Below are positions 1 to 9,216 of a stretch of 64,000 nucleotides of DNA, piece by piece; position 1 is the first letter of the stretch; each line of letters opens with the position of its first letter. A program made the position numbers and the translations under genes. Source of the DNA: Bedellia somnulentella (Eukaryota > Arthropoda > Insecta > Lepidoptera > Bedelliidae); the NCBI GenBank assembly GCA_963576735.1, contig OY755181.1:3348001-3412000 (forward strand). The letters run 5' to 3'. A model generated the notes under the pieces. It worked only from the letters and a program-made list of their open reading frames with translations. It ran no database searches and was not told the origin of the DNA.

Positions 1-482
1 CTTATTCTCATTTGTTAGAAAAGCTATGAAGGTTCATTCTGCCAATGCCAAAAGATATTAAAGTCGTATTTAAGCTGTGTGATTTTTTCAGAAGAAATCT
101 AGAGCGAAATTAACATAGATATATATTAAGTTGCAACACTGTTTGTTTAAAAGTAGTGTTTGTTACAATTAAAATGATGAATAAATAGATATTAATATAA
201 TGCTTAAAGTTAAATATTTTGACGAAATAAGCTATTAAGTTAAATATTTATTATTACATTACATTATGTTTTGTTCCTCTATTAATTGTAATATTAAATA
301 AATTATGTTAAGAATTTCATTGCTATTTCATTAAATACCTATATTTGTGATAACTTACATACCATTAAACAATATAATATGTATAAAGTAGGAAAAAATC
401 TTTTTGTTTTACATTTATAGCGATATATTCAAATGTGTTGTTTGCATCTGAGACATGGTGTGTTTACCCTAAGCATTTTACT
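1..482. other. AT-rich intergenic, nothing recognised
   Basis: AT-rich sequence without a convincing ORF, RNA gene or repeat family seen elsewhere in the window. Confidence 0.5.
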
Positions 483-979
483 AATTCGGTATGCAAAGTT
501 TTTTTTTGGTATTTATTAAATATTTTTATCCGATAGCAAACACGAAAATAAAAGACTAATTTGAATATTTTTCATTTAAAATGAGTAATTACAAAGTTAT
601 GATTTTTTAAAGATTGTTTCACTTTTGTACTTAATGACGTCAACGATTGAAAATATCACGTAGCGACATGTAAATAAAGCGAAATGTTTAATAAAAATGT
701 TGCTGATTGCAAAACATTTCACGAATTTGTGATCTCAAATGAAATTATTAGGATATTATACTAAACAAACCTATGATTTTCGATATTTTATTAATAAACT
801 CCAAAAACGATTGTCTTTGAGACAACGCTGAAGGTCAAATACTGTTACCGTATTTTGTTAAAATAACGGGCATCTTAGCTTTGTTTGATTTAATTTCAAG
901 AAAATATGTTTTAAAAACATAATATCTCGAAATGGTTTTGTAATCAGCATTTTTTTTGTAAATCTTTGCATACCGAATT
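483..979 (-). mobile_element. 497-bp MITE with ~16-bp TIRs (copy 1)
   Basis: The ends are inverted repeats: the left end reads AATTCGGTATGCAAAG and the right end CTTTGCATACCGAATT. The whole segment matches, in reverse orientation, 62020-62516 near the other end of the window. There is no plausible transposase, so it is a non-autonomous DNA element. The 68-codon minus-strand ORF inside is shared by both copies only because the DNA is shared. The superfamily is not assigned because a target-site duplication is not clear. Confidence 0.75.
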
Positions 980-1123
980 GGATAAATTCCATCTTAAATG
1001 CATACGTGACATTATGAACATTCGCTGGTCTCATCGTGTTTGCAACACTGCGAAGGGCGTACATTAGCGGAATTGAGGCCTATCTTATGCAGCGATAGCT
1101 GCGGTAGGCCGGCCATTTTATTC

Positions 1124-1336
1124 TGAACTATGGGATGGCAAGTGGAAATCAGGGGGCAAATTCTTCGGTACAAAAATGTGCTTACGCGTCACATGGAGCG
1201 TTGTAGAATTGACCCGTCACAGTGGGAGGTAATGGCAGGGGACTGGCTGGCTTGGATGCATGTAGTGAGTGTTAAGGTGTTTGAGTTTGATAGGAAAAGA
1301 TGTGATGAGCTCGATGCAAAGAGAGATGACCACTGA
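1124..1336 (+). pseudogene. possible LINE C-terminal fragment
   Basis: A 68-codon frame with R/H-W-rich text (RHMERCRIDPSQWEVMAGDW) resembles the loose C-terminal tail after the reverse transcriptase in some insect LINEs. No catalytic motif is present. Assignment is weak; it could be a chance ORF. Confidence 0.25.
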
Positions 1337-1368
1337 CCCGACCGATGGCCCGACCGATGGCCCGACCA
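1337..1368. repeat. short 12-bp tandem repeat
   Basis: About 2.7 copies of a CCGACCGATGGC-like unit directly after the ORF at 1130-1336. Confidence 0.6.
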
Positions 1369-1583
1369 CCTGCGGACGTCAATTATAACTATATTGCAGG
1401 GGTACTGACTTGATGTCATTGAACAATTGTTGCAAAGATCGGCTGTGTCAGTCACATGAGAGCACGCCAGCAACTCTCTCAATAGTCTGATCCCAGTCGC
1501 GGATATATATATATCTATATGCCTGGTGAATCTTTACCATCAGTGAGCGGACCCTCAAAAATACCCTAATTTCATACATTTAA

Positions 1584-1866
1584 GGCATAGAGAGGATGGA
1601 TGATAGAAAATTGGTAAAAGGGATCTATAGAGCTAGTGTGGATGGTAATGTTAGTAGAGGACGACCACGGAGAACACACTTGGACCAAATTGAGAGTGTG
1701 CTCAAAAAGGCTGGCGTCCAAAGTATGAAGAATAAAAGAGCATGTATGAAAAGATTGATGGATGTAAACGAAGCTAGAGAGGTTTGTCAGGATCGTGCGA
1801 AGTGGCGATCAATAGTCTCTGCCTACCCCAATGGGAACTAATGGCGTGAGTATATGTATATATGTA
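1584..1866 (+). mobile_element. LINE 3' tail (RTE-like family), 5'-truncated
   Basis: It encodes the C-terminal tail of a LINE polyprotein from 1596 to 1841. Recognisable pieces are GRPRRTHLDQIE, KNKRACMKRLMDVNEAREVC and WRSIVSAYPNGN, followed by a stop and the 3' tail GGCGTGAGTATATGTAT. The same tail occurs at 9925, 18038, 46224, 57300, 59310, 61192 and 62575, always as a short 3' end. That is the usual outcome of incomplete target-primed reverse transcription. RT and endonuclease are absent. The clade label RTE-like rests on memory of similar insect proteins and is not certain. Confidence 0.8.
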
Positions 1867-1965
1867 TGTTATGAAATTATAATGCAACCAACTGCAATGT
1901 ATTCGATATAGTTTATTCCGAAAAAATATATTTTAAAAACGGATCAAAAGATATATATACGTGAC

Positions 1966-2056
1966 CAGGTGATAATGTCATGTGATGTTTAGAAGTATTA
2001 GTATCTCTGCCAAACCCTTCGGGGGTATACGGAGTGAAAGTTTGATTTTGAGGGCT
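1966..2056 (+). mobile_element. SINE-B 3' fragment
   Basis: Diverged 3' end of SINE-B: GTCATGTGATGTTTAGAAG, then CTCTGCCAAACCCTTCGGGG and CGGAGTGAA. The 5' tRNA-like half is missing. Confidence 0.7.
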
Positions 2057-2279
2057 ATCTAAAAATCTGGAAAGTGGTTACATTGCATTGTGTTCATGGC
2101 TGACTAAACTTTAGTCCTTTAATTAGGAGCAGGGCCATTTAGTTCCGTGGTTAGCTGTAAGCTGATTAAGATTAGCTGACTGATTTTACTAGATGTCTGT
2201 GAGCACAACAATGTTAAAAAATACATAAAATGTAAAAATGTCTGCAACGGTGTTATACAGTATAAGTTATTTTATAATT

Positions 2280-2520
2280 TGCTGTGTAGTGTCGGCTTAG
2301 AATAGCACTACCCCATTTCTTCCGGTGGGTGTACGTAAGAGGCGACTAACGGTATTGGGGCTTTTAAGGGATTTTTGGGCGATGCGGTTGGAGACCCATC
2401 ACCAACAACCTTTATTTTACCATCTTTTACCCACTCGACTTTCCAAACGTGGCTGAGGAATTTCGAATTCTTTAGCTCTGGCTACCCCTTCTAGGGATTT
2501 AAAGCCGTGAGTATATGTAT
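2280..2520 (+). mobile_element. SINE-A, full-length reference copy with TSD
   Basis: Reference copy of the most frequent repeat here (over 20 near-full copies of about 240 bp). It starts GCTGTGTAGTGTCGGC and contains a box A-like GGCTTAGAATAGC and a box B-like GGTTGGAGACCC (pol III promoter pattern, more widely spaced than in tRNA). It carries the palindromic GGAATTTCGAATTC segment. It ends in a GGCTACCCC...GGG stem-loop, then GCCGTGAGTATATGTATG. A 14-bp target-site duplication (GTTATTTTATAATT) flanks it at 2266-2279 and 2521-2534, so it was retroposed. No coding capacity. Confidence 0.88.
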
Positions 2521-2670
2521 GTTATTTTATAATTCTGAGATCAGAAACATATATACCTACTCATACGCATATAAATATTAAAGAGGCTAAGAAGGATGAT
2601 TATATGTGACTGTGACACCTATTAAACTCACACCTTTGAGAGGTCACCCATTTGTAACAAATGCATATAA

Positions 2671-3050
2671 TAACATAAACATAACATAAACGTTCACGCC
2701 GTTTATCCCCGAAGGGGTTGGCAGAGGTACCAATACTCCTGAACTCACATGGCACACACAGTTTCCAGAGAAGGTACCCACGTTTTGCTTAGACAGTGTA
2801 CTCACGTGATAAGGGGCAGGCCTATCGCCGTTTTGTACGAATACACTGTCACATGACTAAGTACAACTCAGCCATGTGGGTTTCCTCACGATGTTTTCCC
2901 TCACCGTTAGCAACCATGATAAATTAACCACACATATGACTTTAGAAAAGACAAATTGGTGTAGGCCCATCCCAGGATTGGAACTCACGCCCTTCTGTTT
3001 TTCGGGCGGGTGTTCTACCCACTGGACTATCATGTCGCTATCATAATATA
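2671..3050 (-). mobile_element. SINE-B, full-length, with TSD
   Basis: Reference SINE-B on the minus strand. The 5' head is tRNA-like, with box A text ATAGTCCAGTGGGTAGAAC and box B GAGTTCCAATCC. The 3' end reads CTCTGCCAACCCCTTCGGGG, then GGCGTGAACGTTTATGTT and a short (TTATG)n tail. The duplication AATGCATATAA lies at 2660-2670 and 3051-3061. It belongs to a subfamily (with 33886 and 44421) carrying TTTCCAGAGAAGGTACC in the body. Confidence 0.9.
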
Positions 3051-3139
3051 AATGCATATAAGTGTTGCATAATCAAACACACTTATACTTAATTAAACCA
3101 TATTAATTTTCCACTGTCTGAGTTAGACTAGTTAGATCA

Positions 3140-3380
3140 TAATTTAAATGTTTTGACATGAAAACCTCATGTGGGGATTATTACTAATAAATAAAAGATG
3201 AATAAAGTAAAACACTGCTTAAAAAGTGTAAAACAAACAAAGGATAGAAGAATTTCGCACTGGAAACCATTGACACTGTAGCTCAATTGGCAGAGCGACG
3301 GGGGCATATACCCGAGGTCGCGGGTTCGTACCGCGCCGGTGTCGAAATTTTTCTTTCCTTTATTCATCTTTTATTTATTA
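3140..3380 (+). mobile_element. SINE-C with central tRNA-like region and TSD
   Basis: The tRNA-like core reads GTAGCTCAATTGGCAGAGCG (box A) and CGCGGGTTCGTACCGCG (T-arm and box B). It is preceded by about 120 bp starting with ATGAAAACCTCATGTGGGG and followed by TTTCTTTCCTTTATT and an AT-rich tail. The 9-bp duplication GTTAGATCA is at 3131-3139 and 3381-3389. The tRNA-like part is not at the 5' end, which is unusual for a SINE. It is not a functional tRNA gene: it is one copy of a dispersed repeat. Confidence 0.82.
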
Positions 3381-3404
3381 GTTAGATCAGGATTAGAAAT
3401 ATAA

Positions 3405-3540
3405 TGACAGCCGTGGCCGAGTGGATAGGTGACTAGCTTCTCGGTCCGGAGGTTGCGGGTTCGATCCCCGCTGAGAGCAACATTTAACACTTATGTGATG
3501 AGTCTTGGGTGTTATTTATATGTGTATAATATTATATTAA
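3405..3540 (+). mobile_element. tRNA-derived SINE-D (single copy here)
   Basis: A tRNA-like head with box A (TGGCCGAGTGGATAGG) and a perfect T-arm (GCGGGTTCGATCCCCGC) is followed by a unique body and an AT-rich end. The first and last seven bases of the head do not pair as an acceptor stem, so it is a tRNA-derived SINE rather than a tRNA gene. Only one copy is visible. Confidence 0.55.
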
Positions 3541-4020
3541 ATGTATCATTACCGCTCCGCAGCTCATTACCGCTTCGGCATATCGGTATGTCCTTTCGCT
3601 GGTTGAACGTCCCCTATAACTTTTTGACAGATACACTGGATTTATAAACAAGTGCTTACTCTGGGGCAATCCCTCAATATTTGAGCTAGAGTTAAACTAC
3701 CTTTGAAGCTTACCTTAAGTAAAAATTAAGACCCAAGTTCGAGACAATCTCTTTGGATATAATTACTTAACTCAAATTATTTTTATCTAAGTAGGTAGTT
3801 TTCACACTTTAGATTTTGATAAATTGTTCTAATTGAATAAAATATCTACTGTTTTTTTACAAATGAAGTTTTGATTTTTGCAACGACATTTGTTTTAATC
3901 ATTCATATCCTGCAGTAGGTAATCCTAGTAAATTCTTGCCGTAACTAGTAAAATCTAATTAACTAATGATACACACATGAAATCCCGGATTTGTCTACGA
4001 CAAACTAGGTAACGATTATT
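3541..4020. other. intergenic upstream of the ATP-grasp-like gene
   Basis: AT-rich, no coding feature. Base composition changes to CpG-rich at about 4020, just before the gene, which suits a 5' UTR or promoter-proximal region. No confident TATA or initiator is called. Confidence 0.4.
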
Positions 4021-4122
4021 TGGGTGCGAAGTTGAGGCCGGTTGAGTGAGCCGGCGGCGCCGAGGTGATAACAAAGTCGTTTATATGCGCGTCCGCACTG
4101 CGCGCGCGCCAGTCTGTCCACC

Positions 4123-5613
4123 ATGCCGGCCTGTGCGCCAGAGTTTACGCGTCTCGCGCGCTCCAACACGGAGCTCATCTTCTCTCCTCGAGTCAAGAGG
4201 TGCGCTCACCATCAGCCACCACCCTTCACAGCCTTAAGAAGATCCTTCTCATCGACTTTCTCCCTGATTCCTGAAGAACGAGCAGTATGTCCAGAACGAC
4301 CCCCTCAACTACCCAAAATCATCAGATTCATCACATGGGCCCCGAGACAAATCCTCCGACCGCTTTGGGCTCTCCTCAGCATCTTGACACACCCAGCGTG
4401 GAAACAAATATTAGTGGTGTTACCGACGTTATGGATTGCAGCGTCGCTGTTCATATTCTGGAAGTGCATTCAGTGTCCTATTGGTGTGTTGAAAATGATC
4501 GGGCGCGCGGTTCGATGGGAAACTCCGAGCCAACCGCGCACAGTTCTTTTAAGTGGAGGCAGTTCGGTTCAAGCACTACATTTAGCTCGAAATTTTCATT
4601 CAGCCGGAGCCAGAGTTATTGCATTTGAAATCGAAGGGCAATTTGCTTTGTTAAAATATTCAGCCGCGGTGGAACGGTTCTACACAGTTCCGAGACCCAA
4701 CCCGGCAGATCCTTTAGCCTATGGCCAAGCACTTCGAGAAATTGTGGAACGTGAGAAAGTAGTGTTTTACGTGCCAGTGAGCTCTACGACCCCTGCATAC
4801 TACGACGCTCTTGCTAAGCCGCACTTGGAAGTAATAGGATGCCAATGTTTCGTGCCATGCGCTCGTGATGTAATTACGTTGGACGATCCTCTAGAGCTTA
4901 TGCGAGTTTGCCGTGCCGCTGGACTTGTCACTCCTCAATTCTGGGTGGTCACAAGTGAAGAAGATGTTCGTGTATGGTACGAGAGTGGTGCGTCCAGGGA
5001 AGGCAAGCACTTCATAGCTAGTGCTGGTGCTCGCGGTGCCAGAGATCGTCTTCGGTTCGTGCTGCCTGGAGAAATGACTCAGTTCAGATTTCCAAGAGAA
5101 ATCAGTGCTGAGAAACCATGGGTTATAATAAGGGAGCCTAAAGGAGAAAAGATTGTGACTTGTACGACGTTGAAAGAGTCTCGAGCTGCTAACAATGTGA
5201 ACTGTCGCGTTGATAATGTAAGGAAGGGTCTTGTGCCACAAAAAGATGAAGAGACTGACGCTTGGGTTTCGAAATTCGTTTCACGGCTGTCCCCTGCTCG
5301 GCCGATGACTGGACATATAACATTTCGGCTAGTAAGAGAAGAAGCCTCTCCATCAAATGGGAACTGTAGTAAAATAGTACCAATCGGTTTACGAGTTGGA
5401 GTTTCACTACCCTATCTCTGCCAAAGTTCGGGTTCTTGCAATAATAAGGCGGCTGTTGGGAAGATTTTAGACACGGTCCTAGATACTCGTGAAGCTCTCT
5501 TCGCCTATTGGGATCCGTTGCCATATTGCGCATATTATAGATCGAGAACGCCCGAAGAGCGCCGGCCACCTACTCCGGAGCCTTGTAAGACTCCACCAAA
5601 TGTTCCTCTCTGA
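4123..5613 (+). CDS. membrane-anchored ATP-grasp-like protein (probable pseudoenzyme), 496 aa
   Basis: Intact, intronless ORF in CpG-rich DNA. The ATG sits in a strong context (CCACCATGC). Residues 1-90 are basic and low-complexity. Residues 95-113 (ILVVLPTLWIAASLFIFW) form one membrane segment. From residue 139 the protein resembles ATP-grasp ligase-like proteins of fungi and cyanobacteria: a nucleotide-fold strand VLLSGGSS (141-148), AGARVIAFEIE (161-171), FYTVPRPNPAD (186-196), a central EEDVRVW segment (279-285), and a C-terminal WDPLPY (463-468), comparable to the WDPLPF of that family as I remember it. The usual acidic Mg site (E-x-N-P-R) appears as PIGLR (420-424) and the ATP lysine of the V-x-K strand as FIAS (297-300). 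If so, it cannot bind Mg-ATP normally. An upstream ATG at 4085, in poor context, would overlap the start. Function and substrate unknown. Confidence 0.8.
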   Translation: MPACAPEFTRLARSNTELIFSPRVKRCAHHQPPPFTALRRSFSSTFSLIPEERAVCPERPPQLPKIIRFITWAPRQILRPLWALLSILTHPAWKQILVVLPTLWIAASLFIFWKCIQCPIGVLKMIGRAVRWETPSQPRTVLLSGGSSVQALHLARNFHSAGARVIAFEIEGQFALLKYSAAVERFYTVPRPNPADPLAYGQALREIVEREKVVFYVPVSSTTPAYYDALAKPHLEVIGCQCFVPCARDVITLDDPLELMRVCRAAGLVTPQFWVVTSEEDVRVWYESGASREGKHFIASAGARGARDRLRFVLPGEMTQFRFPREISAEKPWVIIREPKGEKIVTCTTLKESRAANNVNCRVDNVRKGLVPQKDEETDAWVSKFVSRLSPARPMTGHITFRLVREEASPSNGNCSKIVPIGLRVGVSLPYLCQSSGSCNNKAAVGKILDTVLDTREALFAYWDPLPYCAYYRSRTPEERRPPTPEPCKTPPNVPL

Positions 5614-5853
5614 AAGCTGAAGTAGCATTTAGACTATGAAATTATTTATTGCTAAGACACTCAGTACCTGACGAGTGCATGTTGGATGCTCGCCGAGATG
5701 GCTCGCGATGCTCCGTGCTCTCTACATCACAGTTCCTAAGGCGATCGGGCCGAGGGGCGATAGAAACTGTTTGTACCTACTACGTAGATAGCGTTATACC
5801 AAATATTATTATAAGATTAATGTTATTTTAGAATGTAAGTGTATTGATCATTG

Positions 5854-5875
5854 AATAAAAAATATATAAAATAAA
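5854..5875 (+). promoter_or_regulatory. polyadenylation signals of the ATP-grasp-like gene
   Basis: Two AATAAA hexamers, 5854-5859 and 5870-5875, about 240 bp after the stop codon, followed by T-rich sequence. They give a plausible 3' UTR end for the gene at 4123. Confidence 0.6.
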
Positions 5876-5880
5876 TGCTT

Positions 5881-6740
5881 TCTTTTTCATTTTGATAAAA
5901 TTAGTTTCCTCTTAAGTTCAAAGTAATTTACTTACAAAATGTGAGTTCACTAAAGACCAGACGACTAATATGTCATGTGATATTCAGAAGAAATAGTACA
6001 TCTGCTGCTCTTTTGGGAAGTAACCCATGAATGTTACATATGCAATTTTGGTTTCAAAATTCAATTTAGTAAGGCTGTTATCCACATGAACATACCTAAT
6101 ATATAATTCTTAAATTATCTCAAAATAGTTCCAAAACCTTCACTTTGTATGTAATATGCAATTACATAACTTTATGATAGGCCAGGCCTATTTGCGGTCG
6201 ATTCATCCACGTTTACGATTACTAAATGGACTTTGATTTGTTTATAAAGTGGCATTGACAAACTAGTTATAAAGGTCTAAAATGTTGATAAGTTATTGAG
6301 TTCTGTCCGTTTAAGATTCCTTCAAGTAATTTCACTTCATACGATATTGATAAAAAGTTAGTCAAGTAAATATTTCATCAGACTAAAGTAAGCAATGCAT
6401 TTAAGAAAACTACAGAATTACCAAATTTATCCAACAGGTGAACCAAAGAATTGGTGAATGTAGCGGCGAGCTGAAAAATGCGGGGAACATAAACTGGTCT
6501 AGTTGTAAATAATAAGTGGGAAAAAGGACAAAACTGTTTTATTTTTTAGTAAAAGCAACCATTCCAGCCAATTTTGCACAATTACATTAAAAGTATTAGG
6601 GTTTGTATGTTAAGTATAAAAGTTGTTTTAGTCCGAAAGACTTGTTTCTTTATGCCTTTATTCGGTATGCCTCCAATAACTTTAGAATTTTTTTTTGGAA
6701 AATAATTAAATAATACTAAACTATATCTCTCTTTATAATT
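5881..6740. other. intergenic, one weak SINE-B relic
   Basis: AT-rich with no gene. Around 5960-6012 the text TGTCATGTGATATTCAGAAG resembles the SINE-B body and may be an old relic. Confidence 0.4.
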
Positions 6741-6747
6741 ACTCTAA

Positions 6748-7035
6748 CTTTCACGCCGTACATCCCCGAAAGGGTTGGCAGAGGTACTAAAACTTCTGAA
6801 CCTCACGTGACATTGTCACCTGGTTTTCAGTTCAGAGTACCCAAGTTTTGCTTGGACTCAAGTGATAGGGGTCATGTCTATCGCCTTTTTGTACGAATTC
6901 ACTGACACATGACATAGTACAACTTAGCCATGTGGGCTTCCTCACGAGATGTTTTGAGATAAATTGATGTAGACCCAAATGGGATTTGAACCCTCATACA
7001 CGATAGGCGGGGTTCTACCCAGTGAACTATCACGG
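6748..7035 (-). mobile_element. SINE-B, diverged copy
   Basis: Minus-strand SINE-B with tail end CTTTCACGCCGTACATCCCC, diverged body, and a tRNA-like 5' head (TTCTACCCAGTGAACTATCA on the plus strand). Confidence 0.75.
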
Positions 7036-7409
7036 TTGGTTATAATTAATCATAACTCTTTACAATGTAAAAAAAGACATAACAAAGGTATACACAAATT
7101 TTGACATGTACAAAATTTTGACTTGTCCATTTACGGACAAAATTTGTACCTTTCCGCTAAATAAATAAAAAATCTATTAATTCCTCAATTAAGTAACTAC
7201 TTTCATACTTCTTGGTCCTCAATAAAAAAAGTTACTCATAAACTTCTAACCTCTATTTCACCCCAAAAGGGTGCATTTCTATCATTCCTGTCATAGTGCC
7301 CATGTATCAAAATATTGCTTATGTCAAAATAAATTAACTTATATATAACAACTTATATATAACAATAATAAATCAAGCCATTTCATTTACGTTGCTTTTT
7401 CTCCTATTG

Positions 7410-7643
7410 CCGTGTAGTGTCGGCTTAGATTAACACTACCATGTTTCTGCCGATGGGTGTACGTAAGAGGCGACTAAGGGTATTGGGGCTTTTTGGGCGA
7501 TGCGGCTGGAGACCCATCACCAACAACCTTTACTTTACCACCCTTTCCCCACTCAATTTTCCAAATGTGGCTGAGGAATTTCTAATTCCTTAGCTCTGGC
7601 TACCCCTTCTAGGGATTTATAGCCGTGAGTATATGTATGTATG
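7410..7643 (+). mobile_element. SINE-A with TSD
   Basis: Full SINE-A (5' CGTGTAGTGTCGGC to tail GCCGTGAGTATATGTATG). The 12-bp duplication TTTCTCCTATTG is at 7398-7409 and 7644-7655. Confidence 0.87.
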
Positions 7644-8232
7644 TTTCTCCTATTGATGGCATATGTACGCAAGCAAGCAAAGCAGCATTAAAAACCTAGC
7701 TTACAAGTATATCAATTGAAATAAAAATACATTGTTTTTCCATTGACAATCGGAGTCCACAGAAGATAGCAAGCTGGTCCAATCACTGTCTCTGACCTTT
7801 CGACTAGGGTTATCAGCTGCGAGTGCATACAGGGCACCTACCCAACTCACTTGATTATGCTCGTTGAGGGTGGACTGTGGTACTATGTTTGTAGTGAAAC
7901 ATTCAATTATGCAAATTTAGTTTCCAATAAATAAAGAATAAATAAAGGAAAGAAAAATCTCGACAAAGGCGGGAATCGAACCTGCGACCTCGGGTATACG
8001 CCCCCGTCGCTCTGCCAATTGAGCTACCATGTCAATGGCTGCCAGCGCGAAATTCTTCTATCCTTTATTTCCTTTTACACTTTTAAGTAGTTCTTTATTT
8101 ATTAGTAACTAGCAGCCCGTCCCGGCTTCGCTCGGGCATGAATTATCATTAACATTTTGTTTTTTATTTCATTACTTGTATTATTATTTTAATATATTTT
8201 TTTTAAGTTTTAAGCTATGTTATATTTTTTTG

Positions 8233-8737
8233 CTGTGAAGTGTCGGCTTAGAATAGCACTACCCCATTTCTTCCGGTGGGTGTACGTAAGAGGCGACTAA
8301 CGGTTTTGGGGCTTTTGAGGGATTTTTGGGCGATGCGGTTGGTGACCCATCACCAACAACCTTTATTTCACCATCTTTTAACCACACAACTTCCAAAAGT
8401 ACATACATACATATACTCACGGCTATAAATCCCTAGAAGGGGTAGCCAGAGCTAAGGAATTAGAAATTCCTCAGCCACTTTTGGAAGTTGTGTGGGGAAA
8501 AGATGGTAAAATAAAGGTTGTTGGTGATGGGTCTCCAACCGCATCGCCCAAAATTCCTTAAAAGCCCCAATACCGTTAGTCGCCTCTTACGTACACCCAC
8601 CGGAAGAAATGGGTTAGTGCTATTCTAAGCCGACACTACACCGCAGACTTCCAAAAGTGGCTGAGGAATTTCTGATTCCTTAGCTCTGGCTACCCCTTCT
8701 AGGGATTTATAGCCGTGAGTATATGTATGTATGTATG
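8233..8737 (+). mobile_element. SINE-A (outer copy) interrupted by a second SINE-A
   Basis: Plus-strand SINE-A inside the Helitron. Its own 13-bp duplication TTATATTTTTTTG is at 8220-8232 and 8738-8750. The body is split at the ACTTCCAAAAGT site by the minus-strand copy 8401-8646. Confidence 0.88.
8401..8646 (-). mobile_element. SINE-A (inner copy) with 12-bp TSD
   Basis: Complete minus-strand SINE-A inserted in another SINE-A. The duplication ACTTCCAAAAGT, at 8389-8400 and 8647-8658, is itself SINE-A sequence. Confidence 0.92.
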
Positions 8738-8823
8738 TTATATTTTTTTGTATTTATATTCAGATATATTTTTTTATTTTTTTTATTTTTCATAATGAGT
8801 AATTACATCAAAAGCCATTCAAT

Positions 8824-9216
8824 TTATAGAGTTAGAGCTTCCCTGTAAACAATATTTGACGTTGTTGTATTTTGGGGCAGCAAAATAAATTGATGTTCAG
8901 GAGCTCCCACCCGCGAGAGGCCAACGTACAGTTGACCGTGAGTAAAACAATTCTTTCGCAGGTCAATCCCTACTAATTTGAAGGTTTGGCCTTGGAACTT
9001 ATTAATTGTTAAAGCAAAAGATGTTTTAACCGGAAATTGTAGCCGTTTAAATGGAATTGGCAGATCAGTTGGGATCATCGGTATCCTCGGTATATGAGCT
9101 AATTGACCGGTTGCTGGGCCAGTGATAATAGTCGCTACAATTAAATTTTGCTTTAACTCTTTGATAAGCAGCCTCCCGTATCCTTCGTGACGCCTGCAAC
9201 AACTTACTATGCATAG
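8824..9216 (-). pseudogene. Helitron PIF1-like helicase, C-terminal remnant
   Basis: The reading frame stays open from a stop at about 9217 down to 8824. It encodes the end of a Helitron Rep/Hel protein: ATIITGPATGQ, then PFKRLQFPVKTSFALTINKF, QGQTF and HGQLYVGLSRV, matching the last two helicase motifs of PIF1/RecD-like superfamily 1 enzymes. The full Rep/Hel protein is well over 1000 residues in autonomous Helitrons. Here the Rep nuclease and the ATP-binding helicase motifs are gone, so the copy is dead. The protein would drive rolling-circle transposition in an intact relative. Confidence 0.85.

Noticed and set aside
858..1064. 68-codon minus-strand ORF, similar to one at 61944-62129
   Set aside because: Similarity comes from the shared MITE DNA; the frames extend past its TIRs into unrelated flanks.
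1337..1368. CRISPR-like or satellite array
   Set aside because: Under three 12-bp units without spacers; eukaryotic context.
3275..3345. A tRNA gene on the plus strand (box A and T-arm clear)
   Set aside because: The same sequence recurs at about 7965-8035 and 21155-21195 inside a TSD-bounded repeat; it is the tRNA-like core of SINE-C.
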